DNA of 60,000 nucleotides from Membranipora membranacea (Eukaryota > Bryozoa > Gymnolaemata > Cheilostomatida > Membraniporidae). The notes under the pieces were generated by a model that made no database searches, was not told the DNA's origin, and saw nothing but the letters and a program-made list of their open reading frames with translations. Location: NCBI GenBank assembly GCA_914767715.1, contig OU612067.1, positions 19,289,001 through 19,349,000 of the forward strand. Reading direction: 5' to 3'. The position numbers and the translations under genes are program-made. Numbering within the stretch: position 1 is the first letter of the stretch; the number at the start of each line of letters is the position of its first letter. This document shows positions 37,601 through 47,664 of the stretch, piece after piece.

Positions 37601-40600
37601 TTCCTCGCTATATGTGACCTCATATACTTGTTCTAGACTCTGATTGGACGTCGTCTCACTACTAGTCTTAGCCTCGATGTCAACAACAGCAGGTAAAACT
37701 ATCACATCATCAGTCTTGCCACCCTGTGAGATAATGAGAACAAATTAGTATGGAGCAGCCTTGGGCAAAGTGCCTTAAATCTATTCAATAGCTTCTAGAT
37801 TTTCCTTTGATGTTCTCGGCTCATATAATTGGGGCAATTGATATCACAAATATCATAAACATAATCAATCAAAAGATTGTGTTCTGTAATATTTTAATTT
37901 CATTTTTCAACATAAATGGCTCGATGAAATATCATATGGACAGGAGAAAACCATTGGCTGGATTGGAGTAGAAAAACTTTACGACTGATTCGGAGTTCTC
38001 AGGTTTCCCATTTTAATTATATCAAGTTACCTTTCCATGCGAGTGAGACGCGTATACACTAACCAACTGAATATAAATCTTTGATGAAATGAATATACTA
38101 CCCACACACCTGATGACCTCCTGTTTGGACTTGGTCAGCTGGTAGAGCCACATCCTCATCATCCTGACCTTCGACCTCCTCGCTGACCCACTGCTCCTTT
38201 TGATTGGCTATTCTCTTCATCATTTTGTTTAGTACCTTTCAAAGAAAGCAGCAAGTAACATGCAGAAATATACTGGTACTGAGATTTGAGACACTTTTGT
38301 AGGGAGTTTTTTTTACAGAATTTGAATGAAAATGAATACTAAGTCTATGGCCTCATTAGGAATTTCAAACTCACAAAATTCAATATCAAAAATTTAAAAA
38401 CAATCATTATCACAATCATATTATCGAGAAAAATAAAGTGCTGCATCTAAATTTAGCAAGTTTCTTACGATTGAACTTGGCAATTTATTCTAATGAATGT
38501 TCTTCTGAAAGCTGTTTCAATTCCTATTGTATCATGCAGTGGATTGAGGCTTTGAAGCTTGGACATGTAGGTAAGTAGCTGCCCTGTCACGCGGCTACTT
38601 TTTTGTTACTCCCAAAACCGCGTGACAAAGCTAGGTATGTAGGTCTTATAGGAACCATAGTACTCACGGCTTTCCTTTTTTTCTCACTGCCAGTGGCCTC
38701 AGTGTAATCGCATGTAGCCTCAGAGGTAGTGACTGGTGTGATATTAGTGACATTCTGGAACGGGACGCGTCCTCTGACAGAGTCACCATCTCGTACTCTG
38801 CTGATAGGAGGATGTGGTTCTGAGTCTGAGGGACTAGATGTACTAGTAGCTTCAGTTACTGTCGGTGTGAGGTCATAGTTCAGAGGTGGAGCATTGGCTG
38901 AAACAAAGCAAATATACCTCTTATGAATCGAAGTCATAAAACCTTTATGAAATCTAACACCATTTAGCTTAAAATTTGACAGGCTTAGAAACATGAGTAA
39001 TGTCCACAATCTATTACTCCTAAAAAAAAGCAAATCAACACAATTCTCCCAATAATTATGATGGTACACAAACGTTAAAAAATTGGGATAATAACCATGA
39101 ACTATTCCACAGATTGATCAATTTCCATGTAACAGTCATCATTGTGTCATTGTTGTGTATTTGGAAATCAATCCTTCGCAAAATCAAGACCAATATTCGC
39201 AACAACAAAAAAAACCGCTGACATCAATGGAAAATATCATGAAAACATCACAATATAATGAAAGATATTAGAAATGATGATTTTTTGCTGACAATTAATG
39301 TATTTTTATTAATGGTACAAACCTTTGAGATCCACTGGATCATAGTCATGGGAGAATAACTCCTCTACTTTTCTCTCCATCTGTACCTGTCTGTCCGACT
39401 CTCTCTCCATCACGACATGAGCTGGCAGGAACAGAGCCTGTGGTATGTGCTCCAGATTCTGCTGTCTGAATAAATAAGCAAAGCAAGTAAACACGTTGGT
39501 AGCTTGATAAGCAACGTTTACTGTGCTGTTCCAGACCATGCCGTCATTAAATCATATAATAACTCTACTAGACTAAGGCTTGGTTCACATTGTCCCAGAT
39601 GACACTAGGATGCCATCCCAGATGCTTATCCCAGTCACATTATAACATTCATCCCAGATAGCCATCCCAGTCAATGTGATCCAGAAAATGACACAATTCC
39701 AGACTGTCTGGGTCCGTCTGGGATAGCATCGGGAAAGTTCGTAAGCGTCAAACTTTCCCGATGCTATCTGTCTGGGTCCGTCTGGGATTGTGTCATTTTC
39801 TGGTTCACATTGACTGGGATGGCTATCTGGGATGGCTATCTGGGATGAATGATATAATGTGACTGGGATAAGCATCTGGGATGGCATCCTAGTGTCATCT
39901 GGGACAATGTGAACCAAGCATAAATTACCAAACCATTGCAAAACAACAAGAATACAATTTAACACAACCTATCATCTGCTTCATTTGACTTCAGTTTACC
40001 GCATTCAGTTGAGCACATGAGAATTCAAAAGAGAAGCATCGTCAGATTGACAATCCCTGTTCGGATATATATAAGGTATTATGCATAGAGCAGTCGCCAG
40101 ACACACATTGAGCCACTCTACATGACTATTTATAGCTTAGATTATGGCAAAGAAGGCAAGTTTTTGCGGTCGGTGGTTCACATTACTTTACTTATACGTT
40201 TGTTGATTTATTCAATTTGGTCATGCAAGACAAAACGATCAAATTGAGAGATGGAAAGTTGGATGATTTATACCTGTGTTTTCTGTCGGCTTTCTCGAGC
40301 ACATCAAGTTCGCTCATCATATTATTATAATGTTGTCTCATCCGTTCTCTCTTTAGTGCATGAGCTCCTCTTACTCGAGCCTTCTCCAATCTGTCAATAA
40401 TATACAAGAAAAGTGTTTATTGCAACTCCAGCAGGTTAATAATGAAGTAGTTTAAATGAATAAAAGAAAAAAATTCAAAAAAGTAGCGTGACACAAAAAT
40501 TAGATAGCATATTTTACAAAAAAAGCTATTGGCATACTTTGCAGTGTGGCACATAATATACAAGATAATTTGTCGTTGATGCATCAAAAATTATGTTTCT

Positions 40601-43600
40601 TTTACCATGGTTGGATTCTCAATAAAACAGTTAAGTCTTATGAAAATAGCCAGGGTTCCGAGGCTGCTGCTCTTCCTCATAATCCTACCATTAGTAACCT
40701 CATCACACACAAGTTATTGCTCACAGGCCGCAGAGAACCTAGTACATGTGTTCAAACTCTGCCCTGGTAGTGGTTTTCCATAACCAAACCCTTAATGGAA
40801 CGCCACAACCAACAAAGTTTATTATGTAACATACTACTGTAACAGGTTCTAACGCCATGTAAAACAAATCTGCTGTCTCCCTTATGCCTGGTCGTTTTTA
40901 TTCACATGAGTTCCATTGTTGACCATTACCCATATCATAACTTCAAACCCTAACAAAAGTGTCAATATTACCAAGATAAAATAGAGTCGTTCTATGAACG
41001 CTATTTTATTTGGAAGACAATTTATCATCCTGGACGGATGTTTTCCATAACGAGCCAAATTACGGCAAAAGTGGGGGAGGATAGCTCTCAACTGACCTTT
41101 CGTTTATGTCGCACTGGTTATGATGAGTTACCCCCTCTAGCCTATCATTCTCTAGCTCCGCCCCTGTGAGCCCGTCACACACTGAATCATTATTTCTCTC
41201 TACTATACACTCCTCGGCTGGTATCGTATACGGATAAGTGTATGTGTCCGCATCTGTGAGCTGTCACAAACAAATAAATAGTCAAGATTTTTAAACCAAT
41301 TCATTTCATTTAATAAAGTGTAATATCTACCAATCAATAACATACAAAAAAGCTTATTCTCCTAACTAATTATTATTTTTGTGCGTATATATTTCTTTCT
41401 TCTTTTTTTTTGTTTATGAAGACAAAAAATCTTTCTTTGCTTATAACATATATATATATATGACAACCTCAATAATAGTGATATGACAAGTGAAAGCAGC
41501 TAATCAAAAAATAATATTTATCAGAACAAATAGTTTTACTAGGTCAGATGGTACACACACTCAAACTTGTGAGGAGTGGTAGTGAGTGCCTATTACTTGG
41601 TGAGGATCTCAGATGTCTAGTAAAAGTTTGATGTGTTGGGTGGCAGGACCCAGTAAAAGGAACTCACACCCCCCCCCCCTCTCATCTTTTGAGATATGGT
41701 ACTCTCTACGCCCACTACTCTAGGCGAATATGATTGAATCAAGGAATATGGGTCATTTAATCAGTTGACTAATCTTGGGGCTTTCATCTGTGTATGTTTT
41801 ATGTGAGGTCATCGAGACAGGATATAATGTAAAGCCTCAATCAAAGAACAAGATCACTCATCAGGTTAAGGGCTCAAACGGTTGCGGTTAGCCAACGCTC
41901 ACTCGTTTTCGTGTTGATACTGGGATACAACAGTCCCACTTGCAACCTGTTTTAGCCTCCATACTACTCAATGGTCAAATATCGGCCAGAGAAGATTAGT
42001 GTCTTCTTCTCCATTAGATAAACCCCTAATCAAATACATCAGTCTGTATCGCTGTTCTCAAAGATTACCACAGGCCATAAAACGTAATCCCTCGATCATG
42101 GCAGTGAAGGTACTCGATTACACAAACATACATACAAAGTCTAGGTGTTACACCGCGTAGCCTACCTGTACTTGTACAGCTTTAGCCTTGTTCAGCAGCT
42201 CTTTGAGATCAGGTCTTACGGGTGGAGGTAGACTAGCGACTTGTTTAGCTCTCATCTTCTCCTTAGCTAAGGCTAAGTTTCTGGCTTGTATTACTTTAGT
42301 TGTCTCCGCCTCTTGTATTAATTTATCTTCGTACAACTAAAACGGGAGCAAATCAGTTGAGTTTGTAAAAAGTTAAGGTTATGGTTCTTTACTCCTCAAA
42401 CTTGTATTGAGACCAAGATTGATCAAATTTGCCCATACTCCAGTTCTACCAATAGTACTCAGCAAATTTTTATTTTTATAGGCGGCTCAAGCGTGGTGGC
42501 ATCAAAATACATATTATAACCTAATGATAACAATAATAATTTGTGTTATCCACAATCATATAATACTGAACATTGTAACTAAGAGGTTTCCTATCCTCAT
42601 TCCACAAATGTGCTGACGACATATCCAATTGACCAGTTTATGAACACTATAAACACATATATATATTTATATGTTTATGATGAACACACATATCAAGTTG
42701 GGAAAAAAGAACCGATTTCCATGAAGGATGAGAAAACAGGCTTAAAATGATGTAACATCACAGGAGGCAGTAGACTGGGATTCAGTCCAACAATTTAAAG
42801 TTATCTACCCAGGTAGGGTGTGTTGGTTCGTTGTTCACACCAACAAACAAAACCCGACATGAACAGACGACTCAACAACAAACCAAAACCCATCAGCCAA
42901 TCAAAACAAAACACAAGCACATGGGTTTATTTAGAAATGCAAGATAGTGACCTATGAGTAGATAACACCACAGAAGCAATATCCAACATAAACCGTAATA
43001 CAGACAAGGCCCCATTGTTGGCCTGAATCCCAGGCTAGAGGAAAAGGAGAACCAACCTTTTCTAGAGCTGCCTCGTGTCTCTCATCGGCTCTTCTGTTGT
43101 TCTCCATCTCAGCTGCAGCTTTTCTCTCTAGCCCTAGATCCAGCTCATCAGCCTGGGTGTGCGCCGTCCCTATGTTCTTCAGTGACTCTGCATAATCACG
43201 CTCTAACTGTGTTATCTAAAATCAGCCAAATTATTATACATGTATGATTCTGTCGAAATAGTCGAACTACATGTGGGTGATTATGTGCTTTTTCTCAATA
43301 ATGTTGCATATTGATAGTAGCAGCCAGTACCCAAATATTTGGTCGTTGGTGATAGTTGAGGCCAGAGCCAAGCATAGAATCACAGCCACTTAATAACTGT
43401 TACAAGGAATCTTCTAGGGCAAGTATCATCTGATTGCCTGTATCTTGAGTTCATGTCATAGAACCACTCTCAATGCAGGCAAGTTTAATAAAGAGGTGTA
43501 CCAGATCTATGTATGCCTTGGATAAAAGTGGTACACTCCTGCAGGTTACTAACCCTGTTCTGTTTTTCCATCTGCCATTCTGACTCAATCCTATCAGCCA

Positions 43601-44181
43601 ATAACTCCAGCTGCTTAACCTTCTCTTGTCTGACGGCCTCCAATCTCTTCTTAGATATCTCCTTCGCTTTCTCTCTCACCTAGAATCATAATCAATAACA
43701 TTTCAGTGCTGCATTTCAAACACACACATATGCTAGGAGAAAAAATAAATAAAAAATTTAATTTGGTGATCGAGCCAGGAATCGTTGACTTCACAGGTTC
43801 AAAAAATTGGCAAAATTTGATTAAAATGATATTCATACAGTGTCAATATCCATTACAAAGGCCTTTTTAAACTGCATGAGGTAACACTTGTTGGCACAGG
43901 CCAAAATTGTAAACCTTTACTTCCAACAGCACCTGGACATCCAATTTTATTGGTACATGGTTCATGGTACAGCTATGCCTTGATCATATGCTGAGCGCAG
44001 AGGCTGTTGTCTTGATCAGTTTTTCGTTGGCTCACGAATACTTGATGTCCCTAATGATGTTGGACGGAGGCTATGATTAAACTCTCACCTGAATCAATCT
44101 GAGTTTGTGCCTTCTCTGGTTCTCTTCTCTCAGTATTCTCTCCACTTCTCCAGGACTCAGTCTGAGTCGCGATACTCCAGT
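19534..44181 (-). CDS. CEP295: CEP295-like centriolar protein (30 exons; start exon not found)
   Basis: Thirty minus-strand exons with AG/GT borders join in frame from 44181 down to a TGA at 19534-19536, about 1653 residues. In order: 44181-44089, 43679-43554, 43215-43057, 42336-42166, 41260-41097, 40390-40274, 39465-39323, 38897-38668, 38235-38110, 37723-37557, 37111-36991, 36628-36468, 36309-36179, 35598-35287, 35025-34798, 30078-29799, 29391-29185, 28934-28759, 28087-27913, 27781-27580, 27232-27024, 26287-26175, 25946-25719, 25340-25116, 24752-24657, 22401-22339, 21820-21720, 21386-21191, 20849-20741, 19666-19534. N-terminal blocks (RLRLSPGE, KLRLIQVREKAKEI, ASLPPPVRP, RLEKARVRGAHALKRE) match the known CEP295 N-terminus, and the last exon has an ALMS-type motif. 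CEP295 acts in centriole maturation and centriole-to-centrosome conversion. The middle is Ser/Thr/Gln-rich and probably disordered. It is shorter than vertebrate CEP295 (about 2600 residues). Confidence 0.85.
22625..23815 (-). mobile_element. 5'-truncated, decayed non-LTR retrotransposon (LINE)
   Basis: The minus-strand frame ending at 22881 covers over 213 codons and contains LGVTLDTDLSFHIHANETATK and ILVRPILEYCSSIYLEGTQ, typical of the region after the catalytic core of CR1/Jockey-type reverse transcriptases. The upstream part continues with frameshifts; the place where the YADD box is expected reads NFENTAIFFG, so the catalytic aspartates are gone. There is no endonuclease domain. An ATTT-rich repeat near 22635 may be the 3' tail. 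It lies in a CEP295 intron, in the same orientation as that gene. Confidence 0.8.
23876..24650. repeat. CA-rich minisatellite, about 775 bp
   Basis: Imperfect repeats of the type (AC)n-AGAACGTAC or AGAACATAC, about 14-22 bases per unit. Because stops are rare in such DNA, several frames on both strands stay open for over 100 codons (Thr-His-Gln and Cys-Val-rich translations); these are not genes. It lies in the CEP295 intron between exons 24752-24657 and 22401-22339, starting right beside the LINE fragment and ending 7 bases from the donor of exon 24752-24657. Confidence 0.95.
24926..25010. repeat. 85-bp foldback, GATCCATTT family
   Basis: The left arm GATCCATTTTGCCCGCATTG and right arm CAATGCAGGCAAAATGGATC are reverse complements with few mismatches, separated by a C-rich loop. 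A related foldback with similar arms lies at 58707-58782. It is in a CEP295 intron. Probably a small MITE-like element. Confidence 0.75.
27311..27376. repeat. Small foldback in a CEP295 intron
   Basis: AGCCTTGTCACATGG pairs with CCACATGACAAGGCT around an A-rich loop; weaker pairing extends further on each side. A similar arm pair occurs at 38577-38632, suggesting a small family. Confidence 0.6.
28996..29060. repeat. Short minisatellite, about 17-bp unit
   Basis: About four units of the type GGGAGTCAACTTAGAAA in a row, with small variants. It lies in a CEP295 intron just after exon 29391-29185 in plus-strand order. Confidence 0.7.
29799..35598 (-). CDS. CEP295: CEP295 exons with a repeated ERERL motif
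   Basis: Three consecutive exons (35598-35287, 35025-34798, 30078-29799) each hold a related short motif: TGYVTVTDREILARGE, NIFVSVEERERLMRAPLD and TYMSIDERERLLHAVTRR. The spacing between motifs is Pro/Ser/Thr-rich. The motif looks like an amphipathic helix start repeated three times, perhaps a short binding site. The last two exons are separated by a 4.7-kb intron, the longest in the gene. Confidence 0.65.
30619..31156 (+). CDS. Two candidate plus-strand exons in the large CEP295 intron
   Basis: 30619-30748 is open between a GCAG acceptor and GTGAGT donor and codes EHKRQVNVCKGMIVGVKEGE, then IKERDMEITTLKW. 31105-31156, between ACAG and GTAAGT, codes IFIAERRLDELEEIPE. Both look like charged coiled-coil protein and lie antisense to CEP295. 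Their phases do not match each other directly, so an exon is missing or the gene is broken. I do not recognise the family. Confidence 0.4.
31727..33828 (+). CDS. Candidate nested coding exons, possible 3' end of a small gene
   Basis: Exon 31727-31818 (acceptor TTGCAG, donor GTAAGT) joins in phase 0 to 33691-33828 (acceptor TTTACAG), ending in TAA. From the ATG at 31735 they code 73 residues: MGSTEMAVRRIKEKVRDLVK onward to SSVEFAFTIKV. That ATG has A at -3 and G at +4, but the frame is also open upstream in the exon, so this could be the tail of a longer protein that includes the candidate exons at 30619-31156. No family recognised. The whole unit sits inside a CEP295 intron on the opposite strand. 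Confidence 0.45.
32100..33345 (+). repeat. Degenerate tandem repeats with a period of about 360 bp
   Basis: CTCAAAAAAGATA-like segments occur at about 32235, 32594 and 32958, with a weaker one near 33300. Around them, other matches keep the same spacing, for example AATAAGACAAT at 32184 and 32546, and TAACTTTGTTAGCTTG near 32488 and 32858. Units are heavily diverged. The short open frames over the first two units are similar to each other only because of this repetition. A poly-G run lies at about 32883. Confidence 0.6.
34058..34108. repeat. TTA-type microsatellite
   Basis: An interrupted run of ATT/TTC triplets in the large CEP295 intron. Confidence 0.85.
38577..38632. repeat. Small foldback in a CEP295 intron
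   Basis: CCTGTCACGCGG pairs with CCGCGTGACAAAG around a short T-rich loop, similar in design to 27311-27376. Confidence 0.55.
39578..39919. mobile_element. 342-bp foldback element
   Basis: The ends are GCTTGGTTCACATTGTCCCA and TGGGACAATGTGAACCAAGC, exact reverse complements. Almost the whole element folds back on itself with arms of about 150 bases rich in CCCAGAT repeats, and the centre is again palindromic around AAACTTTCCCGATGC. No clear target duplication and no coding capacity. It lies in a CEP295 intron and could form a long hairpin in the pre-mRNA. Confidence 0.85.
40274..44181 (-). CDS. CEP295: CEP295 conserved N-terminal coiled-coil exons
   Basis: Six exons carry the most conserved part: RLRLSPGEVERILREENQRR, then VREKAKEISKKRLEAVRQEK, ESLKNIGTAHTQADELDLGL, ASLPPPVRPDLKELL and RLEKARVRGAHALKRERMRQ. 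Order and spacing follow the N-terminus of known CEP295 proteins, a charged coiled-coil region. The first exon seen opens at an AG acceptor after an in-frame TAG and has no ATG, so a short upstream exon must supply the start codon. Confidence 0.85.
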
Positions 44182-45934
44182 CTGCTAAGGCATGCCTGCT
44201 GGTCACACGCCTTGCAGCTGATGACACTTTGGACAGTTTGGATAAATCCGTCTCTGATGATATTTATCACCCTACAGTGAAGTTGCAAATGAGTTATCCT
44301 TTTTTAGAAACCTAAGCAACATTGTTTCACCAAACTCTAAATGCAGGGCAGGTTCATTGGGTCATGCTAGATCTAGGCCTACCTAGTCATCATCAGGCGC
44401 TGTTAATCAAGGAGTAAATGCGTTGACTATATATATATATATACATGTGTCACTTTCACTTCAGTCAATTCCACTGAGATAACACAAAAAGTAAGTTAGC
44501 CCGGGCCTCCTCTTCCTACTGCCACAAACCAGACATACTATCTACTACACATTCCAGCCAAGGAGTACTCCTTGTTCCAGCAATGAGGTAAACAAACAGA
44601 AGAGACTCTGCGGCTTGCTAATTTATATCTTGCTAGGCCTTTGTTTGAGTCAACCAATGAACTAAACCTCATTGAGTCAACTAAGGTCCTAGTCCCACTA
44701 AAACCGACCAAGAAGTTTACTCTTTGCTCCTACCATGATATAAATGCTCATAAATCAACCATCAAATCCAATTGAACTCTTTAACTACCACTAGCTTTAC
44801 ACTAGGTGGCTACCCGAATCATAGAAGGACCATAATAGTGAGAGAGTTTTCTTATGGCAGTCATGAAACTATAACGAGTAAGAAGCGGTTGTGAGATCTC
44901 ATCCCCAATGGATGAGAGTTCTGTGTCCCACGACTCATGTTTGAAAAAAATGGTTGTTGCCCATGGATGGATTGGTACAGGTAAGCCTATGTACTTCCCA
45001 GTTTAGGTTCTGACAGACTCCAAAAACAAACAAGCTAGCTTGTACTATGCCTAGATCGACTACGATAGGCCTACTCACTATGGTAATTATTTTAAGTATT
45101 ATTGTATGATGAAGTGCACTGTAGTGTAGTAGGCCCAGCTAGGAGTACTGTCTGGCTCTATCTGGCTCTATCTGTCTGGCTCTATGGTTGTTATTGCTTC
45201 ATCATGTTCAGCCCACAATCTCCCAACATACAGTAACAATAGTAGCCTGTTGTTACCGTATGTTGGGAGATTGTGGGCTTAACATGATGAAGCAATTACA
45301 ACCATAGAGCCAGAATGATGAGATACATTACTCCTAGCTGGGCCTACTACACTACAGTGCACTTCATCATACAATAATACTTAAAATAATTACCATAGGT
45401 AAGCATATTAAATAAATTATAAAATAAGACTTACTTGACTTTGAGGAATAAATAATAATACTAATAAATAACCTACCAAACAAATAGAACAGGATTTTCT
45501 CCTGTGTTCATTCTTAATTCTGTCAGTGCAAATGCACACAGATTCTTCTTGAGCTATCCTGTTCAAGGAGTGTTTCAGTGGAGTGGTGTGGCTCTCTTTC
45601 CTCTCTCTCCCTCTCTTCCCACCTCATCTCATCTGTGATTGAGTTGGTGTATGGAAAATATTTATTTTCTTTTGCTTATTTCTATCATTAACTTTGAAAA
45701 GAAGAAGGACTCTGCAGTATTTCCCCAGCACTTGACTTACTTATTGGATGAAAAAAACACAAGCTATTTTGCGATGGCCTGCCTTTGACCTTGACAAGGA
45801 ATTACCTTCTCTTTTCAGAATACTCTACAGTCAGAACAATAGAAGACAACTCCTAAAATCACGCAAATTCTAAATTAATATAATTACACAAATTATTACA
45901 CATATTACGGCAGTTACGCAAATTCACAAACCCG
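44182..45934. other. Region upstream of CEP295
   Basis: It should contain the missing CEP295 first exon and promoter. I could not identify a reliable ATG exon. The main structure is the 321-bp foldback at 45078-45398. Short (TA)n tracts and C/T-rich stretches (around 45594-45640) are present. Confidence 0.5.
45078..45398. mobile_element. 321-bp foldback element upstream of CEP295
   Basis: The arms start CTATGGTAATTATTTTAAGT and end ACTTAAAATAATTACCATAG. Pairing is nearly continuous over about 150 bases per arm, with CTACTACACTACAGTGCACT and CATCATGTT-type blocks on both sides. The left arm has a small expansion (repeated TCTGGCTCTA), the only large asymmetry. Consistent with a MITE or foldback element; no ORF. 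Confidence 0.85.
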
Positions 45935-47664
45935 CAACACTTTGTGAACTCATAGTGCCTAGCTAGTTTATTAGCAGGCAAATTAGTCTGATTTATGAGA
46001 AAACATGATTTTCTGTTTTTAAGCAGAATAAAATGTTACATCCTCTCTCTTATTCAAAACAGGGAAACAAATTCAAGTCTCTTTTTTCGAAAATGTGATA
46101 ATCAATCAACCACCAAATAGTTCTTACAACTATTCCCTGCCAATGAGCAGCACAGCAGGAGAAATTCTGAACGTGAATTTCCCCATTTGAGGGTATTGAC
46201 GATAACTGGGAACGTTCTCAACTCGCTATTTGGTTGCGAATTTTCTATGCTGCCGACTAACATTTCAAAGTTCATAATAATATTATGTCATCTATGCCAT
46301 TTATTAATGTTCTGTGTTTAATAAGTCTGACAGTGGAAAAAATCTATTGGTTGGGCATAATCAAAAATCCAAGGAGAGAATTTACCTATGAGGATGAGAG
46401 CATCTAAAATCACTAATGACAAGATCAAAGAATTCTAAGAACCCCTACCAAATATACTTTTGCTGGAATAAAGGGTCATACCAGAATTTTTGAGCACCGT
46501 CTTAGCTCTATCTTTGTGTTCCTTTGTGCGTTCTCCTAACGATGTCGGCAATGTATGTATACCTATTTTAGGACGTTTATGCCAGGAGTCTGTTATCAAA
46601 AATTAGTGATGTGATGACCTTAACCATGTAGATTAAAGTTAAACATTAACATATAGCTTGAACAAGCTGTATTTCGCCAATCATTGTCTTTTGTGTAAAT
46701 TTGAGCACAATTAATTTAACAAGGCAGTGTTTGATACGCAGACATGCCAATGGCACGACAAATATTATCTCTATAGAAACTTTCCCTAACATTTCACGAA
46801 AAAGAACAATCTCTAGGATTTCTAGGAGTTCTAAAACTGAAAAGTCACCACATCTGCAATGGGAAAATCTAACTTGTATATAGAAAGAAAGTAAATAGGT
46901 CAATTGGGCTTATTTTGGCGCCGTCGCTATGGAGCAGAGAAACTCTTATCTCATATCTAGAACAGAATCGATCCCTTTGGTAGCGCAGGGATATTAGTTA
47001 CTCTTGAGCTACGCTAGAGGCATCTTGATTCACTGCTTATAGATATTCAAGTATACCAAACATGTTTTAGATGTTAAGTCGAACCCAGGCATAAGAGGAG
47101 ATTTATTATAGATTTTTGGGCTGTTCAAATCTGTTGGTACTTCGCTGGGCAGGTAACATCCATTTTACTTTTTCCAACAAGCTTCAAGGTACATACCCAG
47201 TTGTGGGCTAAAGTAAACCAACCCCTGCATATCCCATCCTATGCCTTGATTCAATCATTTCTATATTCGCATGCACAGTGACTATTTTGGCAGCATGGAC
47301 AGGTACAGTATGATCTCCAAATTTCAGTCCCTATAGGAGGACATAGTCGTCCTAATATAGACCACTGCATGCCCTATAGGCCGACTATGCGAACTGATAG
47401 GCGATGTGAATTAATGATGTAAATAAACATTTGATTTTAGCTATCAGTCACATCGCATCCAATAATCTATCAACCGTGACAGATTCTTGGCAGTTGAAAT
47501 TGTCCTAACATATCCGTGTACAGTTAAATTAAATGTTTTTGAGGTTTATGAACAACATTGAATTAGTTTCAGAAATAATTTCGGCAGAGATACACATTTG
47601 CAAAGTCCGCAGGTCAGCCACTTTGCCTAGCGAAGCATAGTTGTGAAAACAACAGTAATAGCAT
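45935..47664 (+). repeat. Third, partial copy of the large repeat
   Basis: It matches 4477-6706 of copy 1 and the corresponding part of copy 2 in the same orientation. It is about 500 bases shorter because it holds only one of the two tandem units present at 5868-6912. It also has a short insertion with an imperfect palindrome (CCTATAGGAGGACATAGTCG) near 47330. It is more divergent from copies 1 and 2 than they are from each other. Confidence 0.85.
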
